Part shown: piece by piece, positions 11,040-22,478 of the stretch
Layout: each line of letters begins with the position of its first letter
Numbering within the stretch: the first letter of the stretch is position 1
NCBI GenBank assembly: GCA_963556195.1
Contig: OY744519.1
Location: forward strand, 108,656,532-108,720,531
Source: Sepiola atlantica
Taxonomy: Eukaryota; Mollusca; Cephalopoda; Sepiida; Sepiolidae
DNA: 64,000 nucleotides
Reading direction: 5' to 3'
Made by a program: the position numbers and the translations under genes
The notes under the pieces: model-generated
What the model was told of the DNA's origin: nothing
Databases searched by the model: none
What the model saw: the letters and a program-made list of their open reading frames with translations, nothing else

Positions 11040-11825
11040 TTTTTCTTTCGTGGTAAAACGAATTACGCACCCATCTTTTTTTCATTATTTTTCTACCCAC
11101 GTGGTAGAAATATACAAACAAACAAAAGAAAAGAAGCCGCCATTATTTTTTTTTCTGCCACGCGGAAATACCCAAACAAGAAAAACAAAAACATTTCTCG
11201 GTTTCTCCGAGTATAAAACAAGTTACAATTTCATTCTTTCTTCTTCTCTTTCTCCACATACGTGTCGGAAAAATATATACAAAGAAAAAGACAAACTTTT
11301 GCCAATCCTTTTTTTCTTCTTTTTCGACGAACAAAAGGACCTTACAAGACGCCACTTCCTTTGTTTTGAACACGTGGAGAACAAAAGAAAACAAACGCTC
11401 ACGCTGCCCATCTTTTTCGTGATCACGTGTTGATAAAAAAAAATTCAAAAATGCCGTCATCTTTTTCCGGACCACGTGTTGATAAAAAGCTTCAAAAATG
11501 CCGCCACCCCTTGCCATGACCACGTGTTGATAAAAAAAAATTTAAAAAACAAAAAAAAAAACGCTATTTTTATCTCTCGGACCACGTGGAAATTAAAATT
11601 CAAACAACAAAAAAAAAACAAAAAAAGAAAATACGAATTTTTATTTTCTTTCTTTTCGACAACAAAGAAAAGAGAAGCCGCCATTCTTTCTCTACGTGGA
11701 AACTAACATTCAAAAAAACTAAAAAGAAAACAAAAACGTCATTCCTCGTGTGAAACAAATTATGACTCCATTTTTTTTTTCTTTCTTTTTCCTTTCTACC
11801 CACGTGTTGGAAATATATATATAAA
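11040..11825 (+). repeat. degenerate CACGTG-bearing tandem region
   Basis: About ten near-copies of a CACGTG motif (near 11097, 11158, 11257, 11370, 11423, 11474, 11519, 11581, 11692, 11800) recur every 45-115 bp. Each is typically followed by (T/G)GNNAAA and A-rich sequence with CAAA. The reading frames here are Lys/Phe-rich low complexity. A degenerate tandem array inside the non-autonomous element, of unknown function; CACGTG is also the E-box core bound by bHLH factors. Confidence 0.7.
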
Positions 11826-12344
11826 AGAAAGGAAAACTACAAAACAAACACACGATGACAAACTCGGCCAGACACGAACATCACCAAGCCTCAAGACTTA
11901 ATACTGGTTGTAAAAAGTCAGGCTCAGCAAGCACCAACATCACCCTTCAAGGGCTACCAACCCTCTTCAACAACTGGACGTTCATTGATCAACAGGAGGA
12001 CACATGAACTTGAACAACCAACTCTTCCCGGACATTCATCAAACATTTCCGGACATCACTAACGACACTATGGAAGAAATCACACCAGTTCAAAATGAGT
12101 ACAACTGCACAAGCACGACTAAATACTCAACAACTGGACGTTCGTTGATCAACTGAGGGACACATCAACTCGAACGACGCGCACCAACACCAGTACAGAC
12201 CCACTTGTACCTGGACCTGCTAACTCACTTGCAGACATTTGTGCATCTGACTTTGACCATAGTGTACCACCAATCTCAACAACTAGATGTTTGTTCATCA
12301 GCTCCACAACACGGACTAATTAACATGAACAACATCAACACCTG

Positions 12345-12490
12345 CACAGACCCACTTGTGCTCATTCATCAACAACTGCACAGACTCACTTGTGCTCATT
12401 CATCAACAACTGCACAGACTCACTTGTGCTCACTCATCAATACCGCACAGATTCACTTGTGCTCACTCATCAACAACCGCGCAGACCCAA
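12345..12490 (+). repeat. short tandem repeat, about 35-bp units
   Basis: Four units of the type CACTTGTGCTCATTCATCAA with CAACTGCACAGA between them. Looser relatives extend from about 12180 to 12720. The 181-codon frame 12205-12750 across them is His/Thr/Gln-rich and has no gag or other domain, so I do not call it a gene. Confidence 0.75.
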
Positions 12491-12857
12491 GCACCAAACA
12501 TTCCCGGACAACACTGACAATTCAACGTTTGTTCATCAGCTCCGCATCACGCAGACTAATCAACATGAACAACGCCACCAACAAGTGCAAATTCACTTGC
12601 ACTCAGCATTTTTCAACCGCAAACTCACTTGTGCTCAACCTTGATGCAGACCCAAACAACACGCAGATTCACATGCGTTACAAACACTCAATTCCGCAGA
12701 CACACTTGCGATCAATCATTCAATACAGATGCAGAAACAGAAATAAGTAGCGTGCACACTACTTTTTTCTAATCTTCAACAGCAAAACAGACATACCCAC
12801 AAAGAATGCTTCTCATCTACAACTGTATATATTGAATAATATTTTCAATATTTTTCA

Positions 12858-12874
12858 ATCTGGGGGGGAGTCCT
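12858..12874 (+). other. polypurine tract before 3' LTR
   Basis: TCTGGGGGGGAGTCCT ends next to the 3' LTR start at 12875, the plus-strand primer position. Confidence 0.75.
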
Positions 12875-13457
12875 TGTAGCAGTTACCTCCTCCTTTCAAA
12901 ACATAACTACACCGGTTTGCCGGTAGGTGTCGCTTTTTCACCGACAGGTGGCATTGTAAAGCGACACCAGAGTTATCTGCCCTTCTGACTATAAAAACCG
13001 GTGCATAACGGAAAATCCGTCTCTTCCTCACCGACCTGCCTCGGCAGGCAGACGCTGACACTAGCGTTCCGTTTCGCTCTTCTCTGGTCGGCAGAACGAC
13101 GCTAATACACTAGCGTTTCGTCTCACGCTTTTCTTCTCAACCAGCATAACAACTACCAACACACGTGGGCAAACAACGGTAAGAGTTTCTCAACTCGTTT
13201 TCTTTGTGTTACGGCTTTCAAAGACTTTTCCTACGCCAGACTCATTTCTTCTTATACCTTTTCAAGAACTGTTTTTCCATCGACACACATGCATACATCA
13301 CACACTTCACCATTCCACGTACACACACGTTCAATAAACGTTATTTGAACTACTTCATTTTTGTTTATTAATTATTACTCTGTCTTTGCATGCAACAATT
13401 GCTTGATTTACTGAACACGTTTATAATCGGGGGAACACGACCCTCTCGATCCTAACA
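12875..13457 (+). repeat. 3' LTR of the non-autonomous element
   Basis: 583 bp, matching 10362-10944 base for base as far as I can read. It is followed by the GATA duplication and the rest of the foldback arm. Confidence 0.92.
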
Positions 13458-14109
13458 GATACTCTTCTACCTACCTGGATAAGTTTATTTGTTTTAAATT
13501 ATTTTAAGCGTTTTTTTTTTGGGGGGGGGGGATAAAACAAACATAGTGTCCATTAGCGTTCAGTTGAACGGGGGAAAAAGATGGCGTCGATAAGCAATGC
13601 ACGTAAACCCCTAAGCCCCTGATAATCGCTTAAAAATCGAAAAGTAAACAAAATACTGGTAGAAATACATCCAATAAATGTCACCAATCGTACGGAAATG
13701 TAATGTTTTAGCAGTATTTTGTTTACTTTTTGATTTTTAAGCGATTATCAAGGGCCCAGGGGTACACGTGCGTTGCTTATCGACGTCTTTTTTTTCTTTC
13801 GTTCTAACTGAACACTAGTGGACACTGTGTTTATTTTTAACCCCCAAAAACGCTTTAAAATAAGTTAAAACACAAAACTTATCAAGGTAGGTAGAAGAGT
13901 AACTTATCTTGGCTTTGATAACATTTATTTGTTGCGCATTTGTTTTTTCACCCCTTTTTTGTTCTGTTAACTACACACGAAAATGGCCAAAGATTTTAAC
14001 TATAAATTGTGAATAGTAAGTATAAAATGAGTTGTAAAATTCTCAAGATTAAAGATGTCGGTAGTCAGAGTGGCGATACAAATGAACGTGAAAAAGTTAC
14101 TAGCTTCTT

Positions 14110-14660
14110 TAAGCTACTCTCTTTCTTTCTCCTTATTGGAGCACCAATATTGATCCCTCAGCAATTAGTACACAGATCAGGCGTAGAAAGAGAAACACCA
14201 GTAAATCACAAATACATACGTGATTTGTGTGAATCGATGTCCCAATTTGATGCACTCAGCTGCGATAAAGGACATCACCATACAAATACAAAACCCTTCA
14301 TACCAAAAACTCTACTTTCCTGTGAGTCGAGCGAGTGAAAAAACCCATTAGAAGCGCCTTATTCATGTCCTTATAAAGTTTTGACTCGATCAGCCAAGCA
14401 TTTTCAGATCGATATGAGCAATAGTACTCATACTCATGTATCAATAGATAGGTTAAAACCTTACATATAACCAACTAGCAATAGTGACAAAACTAGAACT
14501 ACTAAGAAAACACAGACAGATGTGTGCACAACTAACAAGGAAAATATTAAAACAAATACCGCTGACAAAGTCAATAAAGAAATTACTAGTAAAACATATG
14601 AGTCAAGATCTGGAAGAAAAGTTACATGGAAGAAAAATAACGGATTCTTTTATTTTTAAT
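14110..14660 (+). pseudogene. Gypsy polyprotein C-terminal remnant
   Basis: Translating across two frames gives the end of a Ty3/Gypsy integrase and its tail. Landmarks are a YIRDLCESMSQFDAL helix, KNPLEAPYSCPYKVLTRSAKHF, VSIDRLKPYI, and a Thr/Lys-rich tail ending in ESRSGRKV. This matches the SH3-like integrase C-terminal domain and closing basic motif of Gypsy elements. A frameshift near 14337 and a stop after KPYI break it. The longer frame 14484-14825 is a shadow in another frame. LTRs are not identified. Confidence 0.75.
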
Positions 14661-16479
14661 AACTATTTAGTCATGCAACGAATTACAATATCATGGAGGA
14701 ATAGATATAGGTATAAAAATATTGGGAAAGCAAAAGTAAAGAAATTACAAAAACTAGGGTACTGGCTATCGGTAAAGGTCCGCTTACTGGTGAGAGACTA
14801 TTATGACAGATCAATAAATCGATGAGACGAATGGGCAGTGCCTGTATTAGTTAGCACTTTTCTTTCTAGGTTCGTTCGGCATACTCTCTCCTCTTTTTTC
14901 CTCTTCTTCCTCTTCTGTTCATTTCTTTCTTTCTTTCTTCTTGAAGAGGGAATCACCTTACAGTCAGTTGCTAGTAAAATAAGTACATACAGAGGTTGAC
15001 CAGAATTTGAACTCAGTGAAAAGTGTTCACACATGTTTTTAATCAGAAGGTAACAAGTAGGTGCGAAATAAACTTTATAAAACAGTGAATTGGTCAAAAG
15101 AGATCAGAGTTCGCTGATGACACTGAACGAGTCACCTTGGCTCTCGATGAAATTTCAAAGAGTCTTAGAACATTCCAAGTGAATAGAAATTGTTTTGTCT
15201 GGAAGAAGAATTTGAGTAGGCATGTTCATTTTAGTTGGCACCATGTGAGTTTGCATGTTACAATTAAACCTCTATAATTACCTCTATCTTGAGCGTCCCC
15301 TTAACCCTTGTAACAATTCATAATTGTACTAAGTTTGCAGTCTTTCACAATAACCTCTTCTTTTATGATCTGATTTGTCAAGTCTGTGATCATCTCAATG
15401 CCTGTTTCACCCGCAGCTTTCAGCATTTCTCCGTTCATTTACCTAATTTTTTTTTCACCATCCAAGAAAGTACGGATTTCACATACAAGTACCAAACTCA
15501 TCATTTTTGACCAATGAAAATGATTTCAGCTCATTTAGAACGACTCCTTTAGTGAGCCAGTGTGAAAATTCAAATCGAAATAAGACATGTAACCAAAATC
15601 CCAAGACAACAGATCAAGTCCGGCAAAGTATGAAAGAAGATCAAAGCGCAGACAACATTACACCAGGAGAGGCAAAAAAGAATACTTCAACTCCTGCACA
15701 ACATTTCCTGAATTCACACACACATTCTAACACACTGACAAACGGCAAACATATTCACACATTGACAACAGACGAATAAATGAATAACTGTTCACTCACC
15801 CACACAAGTTCTCATGTATACACACACACACTTACAAAACAAAGGCAAAGCAATACAAACACACAATTCCACACTGCCTATTACTCACATAGCATATTAA
15901 CGCTGACAAACATATAGATATACACACTTTTAAACCTTGTCTTATTACACACTGGAACATTCTCTACCTAACACGAGAATATAAACTTTTCTGCAACAAA
16001 CAATTAATCGCTCAGAATAACTTTCATGTTGTTGTAAAAATCATAGGTATATAAGTGTTTTGTTCTTTAATTCTGTTTTTCTCAATCTTTCATTCGCAAC
16101 ACCCTGTTGGTGGATTTAGCAAAATGGTGATTTTGCTAAATGGTGACTTTTTTCATTCTTAATCATTCTTCCATTTCTATAATATGCATTTTTATTCATC
16201 CTTCAACATTTTATAACCATTTATATTAATTGTCAGCACAGCTATCTAGAAACTCAACAATCTCACCAGACCTTCCACACAAGCTCCAACATTTGAACTA
16301 CATAACCTGAGATGCGAAAGATTTTTTTTTGGAAGTCATTTCCTTAGTTAAGGCATTTTTTTTATAGGCTGGATGCCATTTCGTGACGCCATCCCAGTGA
16401 GGTGACGAGGACCAGTGCTTTTATATATACATGTAAATTCCTAACAGATTTAAAAAAAAATTTTTTTTAACATAGTTCA
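14661..16479. other. noncoding stretch
   Basis: No domain recognised. The frames at 15289-15510 and 15507-15779 have no family signature. A C/T-rich patch lies near 14880-14945 and CA-rich sequence near 15715-15860. Confidence 0.5.
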
Positions 16480-16895
16480 CCCCAAACAAGGCAGGCCGCC
16501 ACTGTAGACGTAAGGGGCTACTGAGAAAAAAGAAAATGAGAGAAGGTTGGGTCGGGGGGGGGGGTCAACCTAAATTGGGATCTGCACAGCGAGATGTCTG
16601 TTTATATTAGTTTTAAATTTCTGCATGTCAGTACTGTCGGGGAAACAGGGGGCAGGGAGGGAGTTCCAGAGGCCAGCAGCACGAGGAAAGAAGCTATTTG
16701 AGTAGAAGGCTCTCCGGCATCTGGGGACCTCCACAGTGAATGAATGGGATTTCGTTGATTGTCGAGTTGGTCTAGTGAATTTACGTCGAGGGGGCACCAG
16801 AGAAGCCAATTCATCGGAGCATAATCCATTGAAGTATTTGTAAAACAAGCACAAGGATGCTACATTGCGGCGATGGGACAGGGACTGGAGCTTAC
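16480..16895 (-). pseudogene. LINE ORF2 C-terminal tail and 3' UTR
   Basis: The minus frame 16570-16854 reads LFYKYFNGLCSDEL early, then RRKFTRPTRQ, SFFPRAAGLWNSLPA and NINRHLAV. This is the conserved end of a LINE reverse transcriptase (APE-type LINEs of the Jockey/CR1 group share the SFFPR..LWNSLP block). The frame opens to about 16892 with LQSLSHRRNVA. The 3' UTR below 16570 holds an 11-G tract and ends near 16480 in a GGTGAAC sequence shared with the copy at 25553. Heavily 5' truncated, as is usual for LINEs. Confidence 0.85.
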
Positions 16896-17280
16896 AAAGT
16901 TATATTTAGTCAAATGAAAATATCAGACTCAGTCTAGTTGGAGGGGGGGGGGTAATAACTTTCTCAGCAAAAAAGCAACATTAAGAATTAATTATTAAAC
17001 ATTTGTGACAAAAATATTTCCATTATTTGACTATGAGTAAAGTATTAATTGGAAATGCTAAAAATGACTTTGGGGAGAATAATAGTGCTAACATTGAATT
17101 TACCGTAAGGAAAGAAACACTGTCAATGTTAGCACTGATGTTGGTAATGAGGATATTAGTGCAAATAAATATAACAGTAATAAAATAAATCTTATTATCA
17201 GAGCTTTCACACAATGCATTTAAATATATAACCCCACACACATACACACTCACACACAACCTTTTTATATAGAATTTGAC

Positions 17281-17313
17281 TAATTTAATTAATTAATTAA
17301 TTAATTAATTCTA
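17281..17313. repeat. (TTAA)n microsatellite
   Basis: TTAA tetramers repeated about seven times. Confidence 0.9.
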
Positions 17314-17523
17314 TTTTTTATTATATTACCACTACTATTGTATTATTAATTAATGTTGTAAAGTGTAAAGTTAGCCTCGTTAGTGGCTAGTTAAGCTTCG
17401 TCTAACCTTCTTCTTAGAGACATATCACTATATTTCCCTGAAACGTAAAGGTTTTATTATGCCCTAGTAGGTCTTGTACTTCTAATAATTTCATTTTCGG
17501 AATTACCCCCCCCCCGCTCTCTC

Positions 17524-17528
17524 TCTCC

Positions 17529-17574
<46 letters not shown>
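17524..17574. repeat. (TCTA)n microsatellite
   Basis: About eleven TCTA tetramers next to CT-rich sequence and a C10 tract. Confidence 0.9.
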
Positions 17575-17682
17575 CTTTCTCCCTCCTGTATTTCTCTCTT
17601 TGGAAGATCTAGATCTATCTATCTCTACACTGTAACCAAAGTCGCCTTCTTGCTTTATTTGGTCTTCATCCTAATTTTCAAA

Positions 17683-18715
17683 CTAATTTTGGTGTGCTTG
17701 ATCATGAATTATTTCATCTTGCGACGTTTCATTTTGTAGAGGCTGTTCTAATAATTCAGTACCAGAAGGAATCATAGAGATGTTGACATCATTTTGCTCT
17801 TTATATTCGCCCTGGGGCCTTATTTTATCTGCATGGGATAATATACTGTTCCCCTTTTTTCCATTTAATATAGCTGTACTATGGTCTTTTTGCATGATAA
17901 ATTTTGCCCTTTCTGAATTTGATCCTTTGTTTTGTTTGTACCACATTTTTCACTTGTGGAATAGGACATTGTTAGTGGAGCTATAATTTGCCTCCCAATT
18001 AAAGCTGATGGGCTTTCTAGTCTTCCGGTGTGTGGTATTGTGCGATAGCTTAAAAACAACCTTGGTAGAAAAACTTCTATTTTTTTTGTTTTTGCTGAGA
18101 ACATGCTTTTAGTCCCGTTTTTATGGTCTTCACTATTCTTTCCACTAACCCATTCGATTGAGGGTGATATGGTGGTGTCGTATATGGTTTACATCCTATT
18201 TTTTCCAACCATAAACTAAGATCTTTATCACAAAACCCTAGTGCATTGTCTGATACCAGGGTTTTTGATATGCCGTTTCTGGAAAATATAACCCTTGGTA
18301 TCTCTGTTTTATTGTAGAACTTTTCTTGGCTAGCACACGGATTACTTCAGGCCATCCTGAAAAAAAAAAAAAAAGCTACAAGTATTAATAAAAGTCCCAC
18401 TCTAGTAATGTACGCATGATCCATATGCACACTACTCTATGGCTATACTTCTCTGGGTCGTGAATGTAAAGTAACCTTTGTAAAAATTTTTAATTCTTTA
18501 CATTTTTTGCATCTTTTTATATATTCTTCGACATCTCGTGAATATCCCGGCTACCCTGTTTCTAATTTTTTTTGTTTGGCTACTATTTCACAATGAATAT
18601 CATCATGTACAATTTTTATCACTAATTTTCTTTGTGTTTCTGGAGGAATTATCTAATCCCCATTACAAATTACTCCATTTTCTATCGTTAATTTATATCT
18701 TATTTCTTTGTAGGG
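17683..18715 (-). pseudogene. Gypsy integrase remnant (copy A)
   Basis: Read on the minus strand across frameshifts and stops. From about 18700 down: GVICNGD and ETQRKLVIKIVHDD, a zinc-binding region with VEEYIKRCKKCKE, the first Asp context SSVHMDHAYIT, then SGWPEVIRV. Next come the second Asp context (here altered) before GFCDKDLSLWLEKIGCKPY and YHPQSNGLVERIVKTIK with the third acidic residue. The frame 17865-18104 continues PRLFLSYRTIPHTGR, and 17683-17946 is the C-terminal tail. The order is that of a Ty3/Gypsy integrase. At least four breaks make it inactive. It differs in sequence from the integrase at 21562-22413, so it belongs to another family. Confidence 0.8.
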
Positions 18716-19737
18716 TGTTATGGTGTGATGGTGATCTACCCTACTTCGTGATTATATGGACTCTTCTAGAGACTATATATTAAAGAGCATACGACGAAGG
18801 ATGGAGCAGTCTCGGAGCAGTCTTTCTGTAAGATACTATTCTGTACTTATGTAAATACACACTCTTGTAAATATACCACCGTGTTCTCTTATTTATTGTC
18901 GGCCCTTCAAAGTCACAGCATAGGTTTTTTCCACCCTGGAACAATTTTCCCATATGTTTTTCTTTTATTCTAGTTGTTATTCTACTTAGCATTGGACCAT
19001 GTCGAGTTTCTGCAGCCATTCTATCTAAAGACAAAACATCAGTCTCTACTCAATGTAAGAATGCATCTTCAAATTCTTCTTCTGTTTTATCTTTTGATTC
19101 CCTGTAAAATTGTAACCTTGGATCTCTTACTCTCCAGTTGAAAGATGCTTTATTTGTGGTTATGTTTCTGTAGCATTATTTTTCTGATGATACTGTCTAA
19201 GTTCTTTGTACATGAGTAGCTTATTTTAATTGTGTTTGAAGTTTTTTTGTTAGTAAGTTATTGTGGTGACGGTGCAGAGAGACCAAGTGGCCATGACTAG
19301 CATGTGCTCGCTGCAAGGAAACGGTGGCTGTGCGCAAGAGCAAACCTGGAACTGTCTGATTTCGAGGCGATGGTTGTGATTATTCAAAATAGGCGCTTTT
19401 GGCAGCCCTAAAGAGCTGAATAAAAGGAATGACATTTTTGCTCGAGGATGAGATCACTTTTTTGGGATGGCACACAGCTAATGTTGTTCGCATGTGTTTG
19501 GACTGTCGTCGGCAACATTATTTCATTTTGGGCTGCCACTTAGTTGAATTGAGACGAGTACTGCTGCTGCTACTAAGAACGAACGTCTTATCTTTTGTTG
19601 GTGAAAATAAGAAAGAAGAAAATAATCCGGCACCAGAAAAAGGCGAATATACTGAGATCTGGCATTCTGTGTGCTACTTCCATCATTGAAAGAGGCCCGT
19701 ACTTCATTCTGTTGCCAAGGTAGCTTCCCTGCAGTTT
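18716..19737. other. degenerate pol sequence, boundaries unclear
   Basis: The minus frame at 18880-19160 (RVRDPRLQFYRESKDKTEE, then LSRITTRIKEK) may be the linker between RNase H and integrase of the copy A element. 19200-19737 holds minus-strand frames with no domain. A rearrangement breakpoint may lie here. Confidence 0.35.
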
Positions 19738-20400
19738 CCATGAGTCTGAGAACAATATCTCGCAATGTGCCCAAATTTTCCACACTCATAGCACCTTACT
19801 CTGGCTCTAGGTGGCTCCGTGCAATCTTTAATTAAATGCGATCCTTGACATCTAAAGCATCGAATGCTTGGTTATTCCTTTTGAACCTTACTTCTCAGTG
19901 CAGGACTTTGTCTACTCGCTGCCACCGTCCTAGTCTCTCACATTCTTTTGCTAACTAAAAGCCGTGCAGTCGGTATCAGTTTGCTGACGTCCATTCGCTC
20001 TCCATTAGGTAGCTGTTATAGTGCCACAGATACATCGTCTGGGAATCCTGTAATTAACACAAGTTTGGCCGTATGATCAAGCCCTCTCCTAGTCCAGCCA
20101 ATCTTTTGATCATATTGGCATAAACATCCACCAATTCTCCAGTCAACCTGAATTGTTTCAGTTTTTCATATGCTTCAAAAGGCCTTACGTCATTAGTCTT
20201 ATCTCAATCTGTTCTGCATCTAACTGGTCTTCATTACTCATCTCAAGGTAGACAGTAAGTGCATCTCCGTGCAGAAAAAGTGGAATCAAACTAGCAAGGT
20301 CTTACACTTTTTGTAGCTTTGCCACCAATTTCATTTTTTTTCATCCACTAAAAGGCGATATCTCATTATTGCTTAACCTTAAATTTCCGAACTCCATAAT
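19738..20400 (-). pseudogene. Gypsy gag remnant with two CCHC knuckles
   Basis: Just inside the LTR at 20423-20729, the minus strand reads MEFGNLRLSNNEISPFSG. A capsid-like stretch follows with LIPLFLHGDALTVYLEM, RPFEAYEKLKQFRLTGE and GLDHTAKLVLITGFPDDV. Nucleocapsid ends it with two CCHC zinc knuckles, CFRCQGSHLIKDC and CYECGKFGHIARYC (19757-19860). Stops and at least one frameshift break the frame. This gag and the 5' LTR belong to the Gypsy insertion whose integrase and 3' LTR now lie inverted at 21562-22789. Confidence 0.85.
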
Positions 20401-20422
20401 CTTCTTTTCAGCCGAAATAGCT

Positions 20423-20729
20423 TGTAATCCAGTAATGAATTTAAAGCAACTTCTCAATATCAATATCAACTGTTCACTGTTCACTCACTGCTGTCTCCAA
20501 TCCAACTGCTCTCTTCCAAATATGTTCCTTCTTAAATCAGTTGCTCTCCTCATATGCAAATGAATGCCACCTATAAAAAAATCTACTATGAACACAAGTT
20601 CTTTTTTCCATCTGAAAATCGAGTGCCCTCCATGCAAAACGGTCCACACACTTCAAAGCTGGTAACTCTTCATTTTGTTATTCCATTTTTACCCTAGGCA
20701 ACATTTATTCCTTTGTATCTTAAATCACA
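20423..20729 (-). repeat. Gypsy 5' LTR (minus orientation)
   Basis: 307 bp, starting TGTGATTTAAG at 20729 and ending GGATTACA at 20423. It is the inverted match of 22479-22789 with moderate divergence. It is bounded at 20730-20734 by GAATC, and the complement GATTC bounds the other LTR. Confidence 0.85.
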
Positions 20730-20734
20730 GAATC

Positions 20735-21490
20735 ATAAGCCAAACTTTGAAAATAATAAACAATCTAGACTGATAAAACCTACAAAAAACAGAACTAGAT
20801 ATCATTTCTAAAAGTATTTTACAAAAGATAGTTACTGAATCTCAAAATGTCTTAAACTATAACTTATGGAACAGCTTTGCTGATGCCATACGATGGTTAA
20901 AATATTTTAATAATAAAAACAAAACTGCTTTTATTCAATTCGACATAGTAGACTTTTACTCATTTATTTCCCCAAACCTCATCCATAGAAGCTTAGAGTT
21001 TTCGAGAGAAATTGTAAACATCACGGATGTGGAATACAAAATTATTTTAGCATAGACAAAAATCTGTGACAATAACTTATGACTCAGCACAGGTTGCAGA
21101 TGTAGTTGAACTGTATATTTTAAATACCTTAAGCAGAATCATTGATTCCAGACTTATTGGATTATATAAATATGATAGACTGATTGCCGTCCTGAATAGC
21201 AATCGTCTAATGGTATTGCAGAATCAAAAAATGAATAATGAGAATTTTCAATTACTTAGAATTAAAAACAGAAATCGTAGCAAACTGTAAAATAGTTAAT
21301 TTTCTACATTCAATCTTTCAGATAACACGTTTAAACTCTTTTACTAGGACAACCAAATACCAACCATCACTAATGTTTACTCTAACCAAAATCCATCATA
21401 AATCAAATACCGAATGCAGTTAGCAACAGAATAACAAAATATTATATAATAAAACAATTTTCAATGAAAACAAAAACGTACGATTTAAAA
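20735..21490 (+). pseudogene. Penelope-like reverse transcriptase, C-terminal half
   Basis: Across several frames the plus strand reads NHKPNFENNKQSRLIKPTKN, then AFIQFDIVDFYSFIS and LTEIVANCKIVNFL. Between them comes ELYILNTLSRII...IGLYKYDRLIAVLNSN. These are motifs of Penelope-like reverse transcriptases (a KDHKPNF region, an F..DI.DFYPSI-type motif, a GLYRDDGL-type motif). The catalytic motif is degraded from the DD form to KYD, and stops lie at about 20811 and 21053. The missing N-terminal half lies at 22795-23110 on the other strand. Confidence 0.75.
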
Positions 21491-21561
21491 ATAAATAGTA
21501 TGTTCACAAAATAGAAATAGGGACATAGAAAAAGACACAAGATGAGCAATAAAAAAAACAG

Positions 21562-22440
21562 GTGTTAGTTGAGAAGGAAGTCCCGGTATGCTGTCTAGGA
21601 ACCAGAGAACTGGAAGAGTTGCATGGCATGCACCACATGACAGTGGATAGAACATTGTATTTGGTGCGAAAAGTTGATACACTTATAAAACGGGAAGAAG
21701 TTCAGAAGGTGGTCAAGAATTGCATTCGATGTCAATCAATCGATCCTGCCCCAAATATACATGATCCTGGTGGAATTGGGACCTTAAACAATTGGACAAG
21801 ATTAGCTATTGATATAACACACTATCGTGGGGGTTGGGGGGGGGGCACATACTTATCAATGATTGACTGTGGACCTAGGAGACTAGCAACATGGAGAGAG
21901 CTACATGCGGAGTCAGCAACTGCGGTTGCAGAGGAATTAGAGAAGGTAATGCTTGAACGAGGTCCAGTAATTGAAGTGATAATGGACAATGGCACCGTGG
22001 GGCAACATCATAAGACAGTGAAAGCAATAGCTGAGAGAGGAGGGATATCACCTGAAGAGGCCACATTCTGGTACAACATGGCATCCAAGGTCGGACAGAG
22101 AGAGGAAACAGTACCGCATAGATCAATTTTTAATTATGAATGGAGGCACACAAAAGATACATCCCCAGCAATTGATCAGCAAGGGCCAGCCACAATCTAA
22201 ATAGAAGAGATTTGGGTGAAGCCACTGAATGCACGGTTTACGATGCAATGGGGAAGAGGAGTAATTACTAGAGTGCAGTCTCCTAACAACTTGAGCGTCG
22301 ATGGGATGCCACGGCACATTTTAGATTTAAGGCGCGTGGTTAATGTGAATGATGGAGATGTAAGCACCGAACATGAGGACAATGAAGGTGAGGCAAAGAC
22401 TGCAGAGAAATAGGGTAATGTGCCGATTTGGACACAGGAT
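21562..22440 (+). pseudogene. Gypsy integrase remnant (copy B)
   Basis: Frame 21562-22200 begins in the zinc-binding domain (VKNCIRCQS gives the Cys pair) and runs into the catalytic core with the first Asp in LAIDITHYRGG and the second in VIMDNGT. The stretch that should carry the third acidic residue is missing: after DNGT the frame jumps to HKTVKAIAERGG. A stop at 22198 separates the C-terminal domain (22207-22413), with VWVKPLNARFTMQWGRG and DGMPRHILDLR. A G9 run at 21837-21845 interrupts the core. It is the same family as the tail fused to the LINE at 57118-57363. Confidence 0.85.
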
Positions 22441-22478
22441 TATGTGATGTGAAATGATCTTTAATGACTATGGGAGCG

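Larger units (their letters stand above)
10362..13457 (+). mobile_element. non-autonomous LTR retrotransposon with identical LTRs
   Basis: Two 583-bp LTRs (10362-10944, 12875-13457) begin TGTAGCAG and end CCTAACA. By eye they are identical. GATA lies outside both ends (10358-10361, 13458-13461) as a 4-bp target duplication, and the flanks rejoin the foldback sequence cleanly. A 15-nt primer site and a polypurine tract are in the expected places. The 1.93-kb interior has no gag, protease, reverse transcriptase or integrase signature. It must have been mobilised in trans by another element, and recently. This fits the class of large non-autonomous LTR derivatives. Confidence 0.92.
10257..14003. 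mobile_element. foldback element FB1, split by a younger LTR element
   Basis: After removing the LTR element at 10362-13457, the flanks join into a left arm (10257-10361 plus 13458-13668). It is inversely complementary to a right arm (about 13701-14003) around a 32-bp loop. Shared blocks, in order, include the AAAAGATTT end, the CACATTTGTTTTTTCAC block, the GGTAGGTAGAAGAGT block and the TTTTTAAGCGATTATCA block. The arms are about 310 bp, imperfect and noncoding. Related single arms occur at 28798-29000 and 44700-44925. No transposase is linked to this family here. Confidence 0.8.
16896..17682. other. noncoding stretch with microsatellites
   Basis: No gene seen. Contains the TTAA-type repeat, a C10 tract (17506-17515) and the TCTA repeat listed separately. 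Confidence 0.5.

Noticed and set aside
12205..12750. 181-codon His/Thr-rich frame in the non-autonomous LTR element
   Set aside because: Driven by a 35-bp tandem repeat; no gag, coiled-coil or zinc motif, and a second frame over the same repeat is also open.
14484..14825. 113-codon basic protein
   Set aside because: It is a shadow of the Gypsy C-terminal tail, which reads sensibly in another frame.
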